64,000 nucleotides of DNA from Algirhabdus cladophorae (GTDB taxonomy: Bacteria > Pseudomonadota > Alphaproteobacteria > Rhodobacterales > Rhodobacteraceae). The translations under genes and the position numbers were made by a program. Below are positions 20,233 through 28,492 of this stretch, in pieces. Each line of letters starts with the position of its first letter. The stretch's first letter is position 1. A model generated the notes under the pieces. The model was not told where the DNA came from, did not search any database, and worked only from the letters and a program-made list of their open reading frames with translations. The stretch lies in NCBI RefSeq assembly GCF_044772865.1, contig NZ_CP173029.1, positions 3,224,001 through 3,288,000 on the forward strand, read 5' to 3'.

Positions 20233-21125
20233 GCCTCAAGGATATAGCTGCTGACCATCAAATCCAGATGCGCACCACCGCCATTTTTGAACAGGGTGAT
20301 GTCGTTGGATTGGCGGGTGAATTTCGGTAAATCATAGTAATCGGCCAGAACATCACTGCGCTGGATCGCCCCACTGGCAAGGGGGCGTTTGAATTCGCCG
20401 ATATGATCCAAAGTCGTGTCAAAACTGTCAGTAAATATCCGCGCCTTTTGCAAGGCTTCATCATCAGTCTCGCGCATGTCAGGACGGTAGGCCCCGATCA
20501 GATCGATGTGTTGTCCCGGGCGCAGCCACGCCCCTTTGAGGACGGGTTCGGTGCTCATTGTGGCACAGGTGATGATATCGGCCTCGGCGACGGCCTGTTG
20601 TAGATCTGTGGCAATTGCGATGTCTGGGAAGTCCGCCTGAAGGGCCTCTGCACCGGCTGCAGTGCGGTTCCAAATCGTGAAGCGTGCCTGAGGAAAGCCC
20701 GCGCCATAGGCCTGCCGCAAAGATCGTGCCACTGTGCCGGCCCCCACGATAAGGATACGTTTGCTGTCGGGTCTCGCCAGTTTTAGCGCGCCCAAAAGGC
20801 TATCCCCGGCAGTCTTCCATTTGGTGACCAGATGAAAGTCCAGATAGGCCTGCAAACTGCCGTCACTGTCTGAAAAAAGGCTGACAGACCCGTTGATCAT
20901 CGGCTGGCCCGCATCGCGATTTTGCGGAAACACAGTGGCGGATTTCACGGCCACGCCAAGCCCATCAATCCACGCCGAACGGCTGAGCAATGTATCGCGA
21001 TCACGATACAAGAACGTGTCATCTATACTGGCTTTGGGCAGGGAATGACCGGCCTCAATGGCTTGGGTCAGGGCGATCCAATCCAGTGAGGTTTCGGCCT
21101 CAAAAGGAATGATATCCACGCTCAT
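20208..21125 (-). CDS. Ornithine cyclodeaminase / mu-crystallin family protein
   Basis: This 305-residue NAD(P)-dependent cytoplasmic enzyme has the Rossmann motif ILIVGAGTVARSL near residue 120 and the substrate region KSATVFPQNRDAGQPMINGSVSLF. Members include ornithine cyclodeaminase, alanine dehydrogenase and delta1-pyrroline-2-carboxylate reductase; these cannot be told apart here. The ATG at 21125 overlaps the stop of the HAD gene (ATGA), and the gene overlaps the downstream hydrolase, so all three form a tight operon. Confidence 0.85.
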   Translation of the reverse strand: MSVDIIPFEAETSLDWIALTQAIEAGHSLPKASIDDTFLYRDRDTLLSRSAWIDGLGVAVKSATVFPQNRDAGQPMINGSVSLFSDSDGSLQAYLDFHLVTKWKTAGDSLLGALKLARPDSKRILIVGAGTVARSLRQAYGAGFPQARFTIWNRTAAGAEALQADFPDIAIATDLQQAVAEADIITCATMSTEPVLKGAWLRPGQHIDLIGAYRPDMRETDDEALQKARIFTDSFDTTLDHIGEFKRPLASGAIQRSDVLADYYDLPKFTRQSNDITLFKNGGGAHLDLMVSSYILEAWRKGRAI

Positions 21126-21742
21126 GCGGCTTGATCCGAGGTGAGCAACCCGTGACCGATCAGGCATTCTGCCCAGCCCTGCGGTGACCGGAACAGATGT
21201 CCGTGCCACCCACGGGCCACAGCGGCGTCGATGTTTTCATCGCGGTCATCGGCAAACAGAAGGTCTGCACCGCTCAGGCCTGTGTCCTCCTCCAGCATTT
21301 GATAAATCTCGGCATCGGGTTTCGCCGTGGCCATGTGGCCCGAGATATACTTGCGGTCGAACTCCTTCAGAAACTGGTATTGCGTTTGCGCGTAGGCAAA
21401 GCTGTCGATACCGAAATTTGATAGGGCGAAAACTGGTACGCCTTCAGACCGCAGCGCGCGCAGCAAACGCACAGAACGGTCTATGGCAGGCTGCGCCATA
21501 TGGATCCATTGGTCGTACCACATCCTAATTTCAGAGCGCCACTCAGGGTACAATTGCGCGGTCTCATAGATGGTTTCTTTGAACGGGGCGCCACGATCAA
21601 CGCGGTCGTTCATGCCATGCAAATCCACCGCTTCGAACATAGCTTTACGGCGCACAGGACCAATCACGGCATCATAATGCCGCTCGGGCTGCCATTCGAT
21701 CAGCACATTTCCAATATCAAAAACAACAGCACGTGGTGGCAT
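21122..21742 (-). CDS. HAD-superfamily hydrolase (YihX/epoxide hydrolase N-like)
   Basis: This 206-residue cytoplasmic phosphatase-like protein has the HAD nucleophile Asp in VVFDIGNVLIEW (residue 9), motif II in VFALSNFG, the lysine in ATAKPDAEIY and the acidic motif LLFADDRDENIDAA. The D-x-G-N variant of motif I is the one seen in YihX-type sugar-phosphate phosphatases. The start is ATG 21742; an in-frame TTG at 21760 lacks a better ribosome-binding site. It is the first gene of a three-gene overlapping operon. Confidence 0.87.
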   Translation of the reverse strand: MPPRAVVFDIGNVLIEWQPERHYDAVIGPVRRKAMFEAVDLHGMNDRVDRGAPFKETIYETAQLYPEWRSEIRMWYDQWIHMAQPAIDRSVRLLRALRSEGVPVFALSNFGIDSFAYAQTQYQFLKEFDRKYISGHMATAKPDAEIYQMLEEDTGLSGADLLFADDRDENIDAAVARGWHGHLFRSPQGWAECLIGHGLLTSDQAA

Positions 21743-21827
21743 CACGGCATAAATCCCCAATTTTATAGGAGGACACTACCGGACAATTGCAAAACGTCTA
21801 CGAAATGCAGCTTTTGCTTGTGTGATT

Positions 21828-22286
21828 TTAGGAAAGTGTTGCGTCTTTAGCAGCGAGGCGGAGTTGTTGTTCCAACGCGTTCAGAAATTGCGAGCGGTCT
21901 GCCTTGGAAAAGGGGCGTCCCCCGCCTTGGCGAAACGGATCTGCGGCGCGCAGGTCTGTCATCAGATCACGCGTGGCAAGGGTCTGACCGATGTTGGCGG
22001 TATTGAGCACGTCACCGTTGTGTTTAAGAACCCGCGCGCCCGCTTCGACACATTTGGCTGCCAAAGGAATGTCACCTGTCACCACCACATCACCCGTCTT
22101 AGCGCGATCCGCGATCCATTGATCAGCCACATCAGGGCCTTCTGGTACCACCACAGTTTCGACAAACGGATTAGGGGAAGGGCGCAAACCGCCATTACTG
22201 ACGATGAATATTTGCAATTTGTGGCGGGTACCCACGCGTTCCACCTCGGCCTTTACGGGACATGCGTCGGCATCCACATAAATCAT
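21828..22286 (-). CDS. YaiI/YqxD family protein (DUF188)
   Basis: This 152-residue protein begins MIYVDADACPVKAEVERVG and contains PDVADQWIADRAKTGDVVVTGDIPLA, the signature of the DUF188 family, which has a PIN-like fold with conserved acidic residues. The role is unproven, though nuclease activity has been suggested from the fold. The start overlaps the stop of fghA (ATGA), so the two are probably cotranslated. Confidence 0.9.
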   Translation of the reverse strand: MIYVDADACPVKAEVERVGTRHKLQIFIVSNGGLRPSPNPFVETVVVPEGPDVADQWIADRAKTGDVVVTGDIPLAAKCVEAGARVLKHNGDVLNTANIGQTLATRDLMTDLRAADPFRQGGGRPFSKADRSQFLNALEQQLRLAAKDATLS

Positions 22287-23113
22287 GCGTAAAGCGCGTC
22301 GGCGTGGAAGGCGACGTGGTCTTCCATCAGGCTGGAGATAAAGTAATAGGAATGATCATAGCCCTTTTGGACGCGGTGCAGCCCGTCTTGTTTGCGCGCA
22401 ACCATGGCTTCAGCCAGGGTTTCGGGGCGCAGCAGATCCCAGAAATTATCATCAGCCCCTTGGTCAATCAAAACAGGCCCATCAAAACCCTTTTCGCGCA
22501 TCATTAGAGTGGCGTCATGGGCGGCCCAAAGGCTTTCGTCGTCGCCCAAATAGGCGCTCAGCTGTTTGCGGCCCCAGTCACTGGCTGTTGGATTGGCAAT
22601 GGGCGCAAAGGCACTGACCGACCGGAACCGACCGGGCAGTCCCATGGCAAGGGTCAGTGCACCGTGCCCGCCCATAGAATGGCCTGTGATGGCTTGCCGA
22701 TCCATTTCCAGCGCAAATTCATTGGCCAGCAGATCGGGCAGCTCGTGGGCCACATAATCCCACATTTGAAAGTGCGGTTTCCACGGGTCCTGTGTGGCAT
22801 TGACGTAAAAACCGGCGCCCTGACCCAGATCATAGGCCTCGTCATTTGCAACATTGTCGCCGCGCGGGGACGTATCGGGTAGAACCAGTGCTATCCCATG
22901 TTCGGCACACCAGGCTTGCGCCCCTGCTTTTTCCATCGCGTTGGCGTGGGTACAGGTCAGGCCGGATAAGTACCACAGCAGCGGCACGGGGCCTTCGTTT
23001 GCTTCTTCCGGCAGGAAAAGGCCGAAAGTCATATCCCCCGCGCAGACCTTGGACGCATGGGTGTAGACGCCTTGGGAGCCTGCGAAAGATTTGTTTTGTG
23101 AAACGATGTCCAT
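22283..23113 (-). CDS. fghA: S-formylglutathione hydrolase
   Basis: This 276-residue esterase-D-family cytoplasmic hydrolase splits S-formylglutathione into glutathione and formate, the second step of glutathione-dependent formaldehyde oxidation. The nucleophile elbow GHSMGGHGA lies near residue 145, the region PLLWYLSGLTCTHANAM is typical, and Asp/His triad members lie in LIDQGADDNF and GYDHSYYF. The start MDIVSQNKSF at 23113 matches the family. Its partner frmA lies 2 kb away at 25167-26279 on the same strand, with a carrier and a TetR regulator between. Confidence 0.93.
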   Translation of the reverse strand: MDIVSQNKSFAGSQGVYTHASKVCAGDMTFGLFLPEEANEGPVPLLWYLSGLTCTHANAMEKAGAQAWCAEHGIALVLPDTSPRGDNVANDEAYDLGQGAGFYVNATQDPWKPHFQMWDYVAHELPDLLANEFALEMDRQAITGHSMGGHGALTLAMGLPGRFRSVSAFAPIANPTASDWGRKQLSAYLGDDESLWAAHDATLMMREKGFDGPVLIDQGADDNFWDLLRPETLAEAMVARKQDGLHRVQKGYDHSYYFISSLMEDHVAFHADALYA

Positions 23114-23127
23114 GGCCGGACCCCCTG

Positions 23128-24057
23128 TCAAAATGTTGATACCCAGCCGATAACGACCGAGACGGTGATGATGCTGATCAATGTCGAGACCAGAATTGAG
23201 GCTGAAACGCGGGTTGGTGCAACCCCATAATGTTGTGCGACCATAAAGACATTGCCCGCCACAGGCAAAGCCGCTGCCGCGATCATGACGCCTGCTGCAT
23301 ACGGATCCACAGGGAAGATGACCAAACCACCCAAGGCCACTGCTGCGGGGTGCAAGAACAGTTTGCAGCCCGACAAATACAACGCCACGCTGACCCGTTC
23401 CGCAGACTTTGACGCAAGCGAGGCTCCAATAGCGAATAGGGCGCAGGGCGTCGCGGCCCCCCCAAGCATGGCGAGAAATTCGTTTGCAGGGGCCGGGATC
23501 GGCAATCGCATCACGGACCAGATCAGACCCAATGAGATCGAGACGATCATTGGGTTCTTGATCAGACCCAAACCAACGGTTTTCAAGATCGCAGGCGAGA
23601 CGCGGCCATCGCGCGATCCAACGATTAAAATCACGATGAGACTGCCAAAGACGATCAAATCCACCGCCAGCATCAACATGATATAGCCGATAGCCGCGTC
23701 GCCCAATAGCAGCGCCAGCATCGGAATGCCCAGAAACCCGATGTTGCCGATGACGGCCACTTGGGCCTCGACGGCGGCCTCAGCTGTGGACAGACCGCGT
23801 AAGAACGCGATGCCCGTGGCGATCAGGTAAACTACGCCAGTGCCCCAGAGGTAGGCCAGCATAAAGTTGAGATTGAACAGATCAGCAAACGATAGATTAG
23901 CAGCAAAACGGAACAACATGGCCGACAGAGCAAAGTAAAAGACAAATTTTGTTAAATAGGCCGTGGCTTCTTCGCTGAAGAATTTCGAGCGCGCGGCAAG
24001 GTAGCCCAAACCGATCAGCGTAAAAAATGGCAGTGTCTTCAGAAATATAGCCAGCAT
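23128..24057 (-). CDS. AEC-family transporter
   Basis: This 309-residue membrane protein with about ten hydrophobic segments belongs to the auxin efflux carrier/malonate transporter superfamily. The two halves are separated by a polar loop (VGSRDGRVS). Substrates in the family include malonate, malate and auxin. It precedes fghA by 14 bases and its 5' region faces the small secreted-peptide gene across a strongly palindromic intergenic region (24120-24200), so shared regulation is likely. Confidence 0.85.
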   Translation of the reverse strand: MLAIFLKTLPFFTLIGLGYLAARSKFFSEEATAYLTKFVFYFALSAMLFRFAANLSFADLFNLNFMLAYLWGTGVVYLIATGIAFLRGLSTAEAAVEAQVAVIGNIGFLGIPMLALLLGDAAIGYIMLMLAVDLIVFGSLIVILIVGSRDGRVSPAILKTVGLGLIKNPMIVSISLGLIWSVMRLPIPAPANEFLAMLGGAATPCALFAIGASLASKSAERVSVALYLSGCKLFLHPAAVALGGLVIFPVDPYAAGVMIAAAALPVAGNVFMVAQHYGVAPTRVSASILVSTLISIITVSVVIGWVSTF

Positions 24058-24124
24058 GTCACCGCGGTAACATTTGATCCATTAAGATGCCAGTACCACG
24101 AAAAGCGATGCCAAAAAATAAAAA

Positions 24125-24198
24125 TGAACCAAACAGTTCACTTTCCTCTTGAAAACTAAACTACTTAGTTTAAATAGTGTTTTGAACTGATTGGTTCA
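24125..24198. promoter_or_regulatory. Paired TGAAC-N6-GTTCA operators flanking a TAAACTA/TAGTTTA palindrome
   Basis: TGAACCAAACAGTTCA (24125-24140) and, in reverse orientation, TGAACTGATTGGTTCA (24183-24198) are the same 16-base site with one mismatch, both followed by CTTT. Between them lies TAAACTA-CT-TAGTTTA (24157-24172). The stretch is AT-rich and separates the AEC carrier (start 24057, minus) from the secreted peptide (start 24222, plus), so it probably contains both promoters. The TetR gene at 24525 is a candidate regulator for one of the site types, but its own operator at 24480 looks different. Confidence 0.55.
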
Positions 24199-24221
24199 CT
24201 TTAAAAGAAAGGACAAGACCA

Positions 24222-24398
24222 ATGAAACGTACCCTCCCAATGCTCGCTTCTGCCCTGCTGTTGTCGTCCGCCCTCTCTGCCTCGGCTGGCGCACCTATTG
24301 TGCAGTTTCCAATTCTGACCTTCCCTGAAGGCCCAACAACCACCATCAGCTGCAATACTCAAACCACTGTTATTGCCGAAGATTGCGTGAGCGAATAA
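24222..24398 (+). CDS. Small secreted peptide of 58 residues
   Basis: A short but convincing gene: AAAGGA ends 8 bases before ATG 24222, and the product has a clear signal peptide (MKRTLPMLASALLLSSALSA) with cleavage likely after ASA or SAG. The mature part is about 35 residues, rich in Pro/Thr, with two cysteines (positions 44 and 55) that could form a disulfide. It is acidic at the C-terminus. No family is recognised. A compact promoter region with three inverted repeats precedes it and a Rho-independent terminator follows at 24435, so it is a self-contained transcription unit. Confidence 0.7.
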   Translation: MKRTLPMLASALLLSSALSASAGAPIVQFPILTFPEGPTTTISCNTQTTVIAEDCVSE

Positions 24399-24434
24399 CG
24401 ACCTCCCTCCCCGTCTCGCACCGCAATGCTGGTT

Positions 24435-24467
24435 GGGCGACCCTTGTCCCCGGGGGTCGCCCGTTTT
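24435..24467 (+). terminator. Rho-independent terminator after the secreted peptide gene
   Basis: GGGCGACCC and GGGTCGCCC pair as a nine-base GC-rich stem across a 10-base loop and are followed by GTTTT. It ends the short transcript of the peptide gene before the TetR promoter. Confidence 0.8.
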
Positions 24468-24479
24468 CATTGTGTAATA

Positions 24480-24494
24480 AGACCGGATCGGTCT
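24480..24494. promoter_or_regulatory. Palindromic TetR-type operator
   Basis: AGACCG-GAT-CGGTCT, 31 bases upstream of the TetR-family start, is a perfect six-base-arm palindrome of the AGACC/GGTCT kind often bound by TetR-family repressors. It most likely mediates autoregulation of the downstream gene. Confidence 0.6.
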
Positions 24495-24524
24495 ATACTA
24501 GGCCTCTAGTCCCAAAGGCAGCTC

Positions 24525-25142
24525 ATGAACGCACCCACCCCTGACATCCGTAAAGGCCGAAAATTTGACCAAGTGCTGGAAGGCGCGCGGGAAGTTTTCA
24601 TGGCCGATGGATTCGAAGGTGCCAGTGTGGACGATATTGCCAAGGCAGCGGGCGTCTCGAAGGCGACCTTGTATAGTTATTTCCCGGACAAGCGTCTGTT
24701 GTTCATGGAAGTCGCCAAGACCGAATGTAATCGCCAGACCGAATTGGCTGTGCACGACATTGATGACAGTCAGCCACCACGCATTGTGTTAACGCGAGCC
24801 GCAACCAATTTGATGCATTTCTTTATGTCGGATTTCGGCCAACAGGTGTTTCGGATCAGTGTCGCGGAATCAGCGCGCTTTCCTGAACTGGGGCGCGAAT
24901 TTTTCGAATGTGGTCCAATGACCGTTCACCGCATTTTGGCCGAGTATATCCAGATCGCGATTGATCGAGGTGAACTTGCCGTGGACGACATTGATCTGGC
25001 CGCATGGCAGTTTCCGGAACTGTGTAAGACAGATCTGTTTCCAAAGTTGATGTTCGGGGTGCAAAAGACATTCACCGAAGCGGATCTGGACCGTATCGTC
25101 AAAGGTGCTGTCGATATGTTTATGGCGCGCTACGGAACCTAG
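24525..25142 (+). CDS. TetR/AcrR-family transcriptional regulator
   Basis: This 205-residue protein has an N-terminal TetR helix-turn-helix (residues ~15-60: FMADGFEGASVDDIAKAAGV, then SKATLYSYFPDK) and a C-terminal AefR-like ligand-binding domain. The palindrome at 24480-24494 is a probable autoregulatory operator. Its convergent neighbour is frmA and its upstream neighbours are a secreted peptide and an AEC carrier; control of these genes is possible but unproven. The ligand is unknown. Confidence 0.9.
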   Translation: MNAPTPDIRKGRKFDQVLEGAREVFMADGFEGASVDDIAKAAGVSKATLYSYFPDKRLLFMEVAKTECNRQTELAVHDIDDSQPPRIVLTRAATNLMHFFMSDFGQQVFRISVAESARFPELGREFFECGPMTVHRILAEYIQIAIDRGELAVDDIDLAAWQFPELCKTDLFPKLMFGVQKTFTEADLDRIVKGAVDMFMARYGT

Positions 25143-25166
25143 CAGCGCGCCACGTTTTCCTACGAA

Positions 25167-26279
25167 TTAGAACTCAACAACCGCCCGGATCGATTTACCC
25201 TCGTGCATCAGATCAAAACCATGGTTGATCTCATCCAGTGACAATTTGTGCGTGATCATCGGATCGATTTCGATCTTACCGTCCATGTACCAATCAACAA
25301 TCCTCGGAACATCCGTGCGACCAGAGGCACCACCAAAGGCTGTGCCGCGCCAGCTGCGCCCTGTGACCAATTGGAAAGGACGCGTGCTGATTTCTGCACC
25401 CGCCGGGGCCACGCCGATGATGATGCTTTCGCCCCAGCCTTTGTGGGCCGCTTCCAGTGCAGTGCGCATCACACCCACATTGCCTGTCGCGTCAAAGGTA
25501 TAATCAGCACCGCCGCCGGTGAGTTCCACCAGATGAGCAACCAAATCACCCTCCACTTTGGACGGATTCACAAAGTCGGTCATGCCAAAATGCGTGGCCA
25601 TCTCGACCTTGCCATCGTTCAGGTCAACACCAACGATTTGATCCGCTCCGGCCAGTCGCAGACCTTGGATCACATTCAAGCCAATCCCGCCCAAACCAAA
25701 GACGATACCGGTCGAACCGATCTCAACCTTGGCTGTGTTGATCACAGCCCCGATTCCAGTGGTCACGCCGCACCCGATGTAGCAGATTTTGTCAAACGGC
25801 GCGTCTTTGCGGACCTTGGCCAGCGCAATCTCTGGCACCACGGTGTGGTTGGCAAAGGTGGAGCAGCCCATGTAGTGGTGGATCGGCGTGCCGTCCAACA
25901 TCGAAAAACGGGTCGATCCATCAGGCAAAAGACCCGCACCCTGGGTGCTGCGAATTTTTTGACACAGGTTCGTTTTTGGGTTCAGGCAGTAGTCACATTC
26001 GCGACATTCAGGCGTGTAAAGCGGGATCACGTGATCGCCAACCTCAAGACTGGTGACGCCTTCGCCCACTTCGATAACAATGCCTGCACCCTCGTGACCC
26101 AAGATTGCGGGAAAAATGCCCTCAGGATCATCGCCCGAGCGGGTGAATTCATCCGTATGGCACAGACCAGTTGCCTTGATTTCCACCAAAACTTCGCCTG
26201 CGCGGGGGCCGTCCAAATTGACCTCCATCACTTCTAATGGTTTGCCAGCCTCTAGGGCCACTGCTGCACGGGTCCGCAT
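25167..26279 (-). CDS. frmA: S-(hydroxymethyl)glutathione dehydrogenase / class III alcohol dehydrogenase
   Basis: This 370-residue zinc enzyme oxidises S-hydroxymethylglutathione, formed from formaldehyde and glutathione, to S-formylglutathione with NAD+. The catalytic-zinc segment GLCHTDEFTRSG, the GHEGAG motif, four structural-zinc cysteines (CRECDYCLNPKTNLC) and the NAD motif VFGLGGIGLNV are present. ATG 26279 is preceded by GGAG. It acts before fghA (22283). In Roseobacter-type bacteria the pathway handles formaldehyde from methylated compounds such as DMSP, choline and methylamines. Confidence 0.95.
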   Translation of the reverse strand: MRTRAAVALEAGKPLEVMEVNLDGPRAGEVLVEIKATGLCHTDEFTRSGDDPEGIFPAILGHEGAGIVIEVGEGVTSLEVGDHVIPLYTPECRECDYCLNPKTNLCQKIRSTQGAGLLPDGSTRFSMLDGTPIHHYMGCSTFANHTVVPEIALAKVRKDAPFDKICYIGCGVTTGIGAVINTAKVEIGSTGIVFGLGGIGLNVIQGLRLAGADQIVGVDLNDGKVEMATHFGMTDFVNPSKVEGDLVAHLVELTGGGADYTFDATGNVGVMRTALEAAHKGWGESIIIGVAPAGAEISTRPFQLVTGRSWRGTAFGGASGRTDVPRIVDWYMDGKIEIDPMITHKLSLDEINHGFDLMHEGKSIRAVVEF

Positions 26280-26395
26280 GGACGTCTCCTTCCCTGTTGT
26301 CGTCTGGTAAACCGTGCGGGATGGTCCATAGCAATGCAAGCGTTTTTACAGGCACGGCCCTTGCCTTTTTGCGCGCGATGTCAGAGGTTTGCCTT

Positions 26396-26716
26396 ATGAA
26401 GAAGTTCTTATTTCTTGCGGCCTTTGGCCTGCTGACGGCCTGTGGGCCCAAAACCCCGGTGATCGACCCGATTGAGCCTGTTGAACCAACAGACCCTGCC
26501 GAGGCGGCGTTGCCAGTGGGGCTGGATGATCAATGCAAGGCCAATGAGAACGCGCAATTGCTGGGTATGACCACTGATGGTTTGGAAGAAACGTTGGTAT
26601 TGCTGCCCACGCGTATCATTCGTCCCGGCGATTTGGTAACCCAAGACTACCGTCCCCAACGATTGAACATCCATCTGGATGCCGCGGGCACTGTCATCCG
26701 GTTGTCCTGCGGCTAA
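26396..26716 (+). CDS. Lipoprotein of the I78 peptidase-inhibitor family
   Basis: This 106-residue protein has a lipoprotein signal (FGLLTAC lipobox, Cys17) and a Pro/Glu-rich spacer. The domain shows the I78 pattern: a Cys early on (QCKANENAQLLGM), RIIRPGDLVTQDYRPQRLNI and a final LSCG, so the two cysteines probably form a disulfide. Family members inhibit elastase- and subtilisin-like serine proteases in the periplasm. The ORF also extends upstream, but ATG 26396 gives the signal peptide. It is probably monocistronic. Confidence 0.82.
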   Translation: MKKFLFLAAFGLLTACGPKTPVIDPIEPVEPTDPAEAALPVGLDDQCKANENAQLLGMTTDGLEETLVLLPTRIIRPGDLVTQDYRPQRLNIHLDAAGTVIRLSCG

Positions 26717-26777
26717 GCCCCTTTTTGGGTCTAAAAAACAGGTCGCTCTGGACTCGTGATGCCTTGGGACGTATTTA

Positions 26778-26792
26778 GAACAAAGTAAGAAC
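26778..26792 (+). promoter_or_regulatory. LexA (SOS) box upstream of imuB
   Basis: GAAC-AAAGTAA-GAAC is an exact match to the alphaproteobacterial LexA operator (direct repeat GAAC-N7-GAAC, or GTTC-N7-GTTC on the other strand). It ends 19 bases before the imuB start, the expected place for SOS repression of the promoter. Confidence 0.78.
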
Positions 26793-26811
26793 ATTTTATC
26801 GGGTCACTGCC

Positions 26812-28467
26812 ATGCCCCAGCGCCGTATCTTGTCTTTGTGGTTTCCCCGCTTGGGGGCCGAACGTGTCCTGCGCCAATGGCGTGGGACCATTGACGTGCC
26901 TTTTGCCGTGCTGCGCGAAAGCGGCCAGATGCAAGTGATTAGCTCCTTATCAGTGCAAGCCGAGGCCGCTGGCTTGCGCGTCGGGCAACCGGCCCGCGAT
27001 GCCCACGCCATGTGCGAAGGCCTGCTGACCCGCCTTCAAGACCCGCTGGCCGAAGAACAATTTCTGACCGCATTGCGGCGTTGGGCCGGCAAGTTTTCCC
27101 CTTGGGTCAATCAAGAAGCCCCCGGTGGCTTGGTCATTGACCTCACAGGCTGCGCGCATCTTTTTGGCGGCGAAGAGGCACTGGTCAAACAAGTCGAAGA
27201 TGACTGTGCTGACCTGCATCTTAGTGTGCAAGCGGGCATTGCAGACACACTTGGGGCCGCTTGGGCTTTGGCGCGCTATGCAGGCCAAGCCCCCAATGCC
27301 ACACGGTCCGGCGATGCCATCGATCAAGAGGCTTATGCAACCAGATCGCGCGCTGTGAAACGCCGCAATTGGGAACGTGGCGGGGCCGCGCCCAAACTGG
27401 TAACAGGGGCCGCCAACACCCACCGGATTGCAGCCCCAGCAGCCACACATACGGCCCTGATGCCGCTGCCGATTGCCGCCCTGCGCCTGCCTGAACCTAC
27501 GGTGACATCGCTGGCACGTCTTGGGTTGCGGCGTATTGGGGATCTACTGGGTCAACCGCGTGCTGGGCTGGCGCGGCGCTTTGGCAAGGATCTGGTGCTG
27601 CGCCTTGATCAGGCCATTGGCGCTGTGTCCGAACCTGTGTCCCCTGCCAAACCACCGCTGCATTTTGCCTGCCGTTTGACCCTGCCCGAGCCCATCGGAC
27701 TAGAAAGCGATATTCTGGCGGGCCTTGATCGTTTGCTACCCCGATTACAACAACAGCTAGAGGCCAAAGGCCATGGCGCGCGTCGCGTGCGCCTACAGGC
27801 GTTTCGCGTCGATCAAACCCGCCAAACCATCGAAGTGGGGCTGGCACGCCCCTCGGCCAATCCCGAACGCATCAAACCCTTGCTTTCACTGAAGCTGGAC
27901 CAAATTGATGCAGGGTTCGGCATTGATCTGTTGCGCATCGAGGCACACCAAACCGAACCGGTTTATCAAACCCAACATAAAGGCCATCTGGACGCCGGTC
28001 GCGATGTGGCCGAACGATTGGCCCGCAACACCAGTTTTGATGATCTGATCGGACGGCTTGGGGCACGGGTTGGCCTTGAGGCGATCACGCGCGAACATCC
28101 CGGCGACAGCAACATCCCAGAAAAAACCAGCGTGACAATGGCGGCAGCTTGGTCAGACCCTGCTATGGATTGGGTCAAACCCGCTACACCGCGCCCGTTG
28201 GAGATCTGGCAACCCGAATTGGTCGGCGCCCCCGTTAATCCCATACCACCTGCAGCCTTCAAATGGCGCGGGCGGCATTTGCACTTAAAGCAAGCCCATG
28301 GGCCAGAACGCATTGCGCCGGAATGGTGGCTGGATGATCCCAACTGGCGCAGCGGCGTGCGTGATTACTGGCATGTGGATGTGGAAACAGGCGAACGGCT
28401 GTGGCTGTTTTATGCCCATGGGGCCGGTCTATCTGCAGGGTGGTTTTGTCAGGGACGCTTTGCATAA
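26812..28467 (+). CDS. imuB: ImuB, Y-family polymerase-like mutasome protein
   Basis: This 551-residue protein is related to DinB/UmuC but of the ImuB group, which is usually catalytically inactive and bridges the beta clamp, ImuA and DnaE2 in SOS mutagenesis. The N-terminus ILSLWFPRLGAERVLRQW lacks the DMDAFFA-type active-site aspartate, consistent with a pseudo-polymerase. A palm/finger core (GLVIDLTGCAHLFGGEEAL) and thumb/little-finger-like regions follow, then a long C-terminal domain ending in the family-typical YWHVDVETGERLWLFYAHG. A LexA box precedes it. Neither imuA nor dnaE2 is adjacent, unlike the common cassette. Confidence 0.88.
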   Translation: MPQRRILSLWFPRLGAERVLRQWRGTIDVPFAVLRESGQMQVISSLSVQAEAAGLRVGQPARDAHAMCEGLLTRLQDPLAEEQFLTALRRWAGKFSPWVNQEAPGGLVIDLTGCAHLFGGEEALVKQVEDDCADLHLSVQAGIADTLGAAWALARYAGQAPNATRSGDAIDQEAYATRSRAVKRRNWERGGAAPKLVTGAANTHRIAAPAATHTALMPLPIAALRLPEPTVTSLARLGLRRIGDLLGQPRAGLARRFGKDLVLRLDQAIGAVSEPVSPAKPPLHFACRLTLPEPIGLESDILAGLDRLLPRLQQQLEAKGHGARRVRLQAFRVDQTRQTIEVGLARPSANPERIKPLLSLKLDQIDAGFGIDLLRIEAHQTEPVYQTQHKGHLDAGRDVAERLARNTSFDDLIGRLGARVGLEAITREHPGDSNIPEKTSVTMAAAWSDPAMDWVKPATPRPLEIWQPELVGAPVNPIPPAAFKWRGRHLHLKQAHGPERIAPEWWLDDPNWRSGVRDYWHVDVETGERLWLFYAHGAGLSAGWFCQGRFA

Positions 28468-28492
28468 AGCATCGACCTTGGGGAATAAGTAT

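Noticed and set aside
24058..24124. Possible further regulatory palindrome directly upstream of the AEC carrier start
   Set aside because: No arms longer than four bases were found outside the sites already listed.
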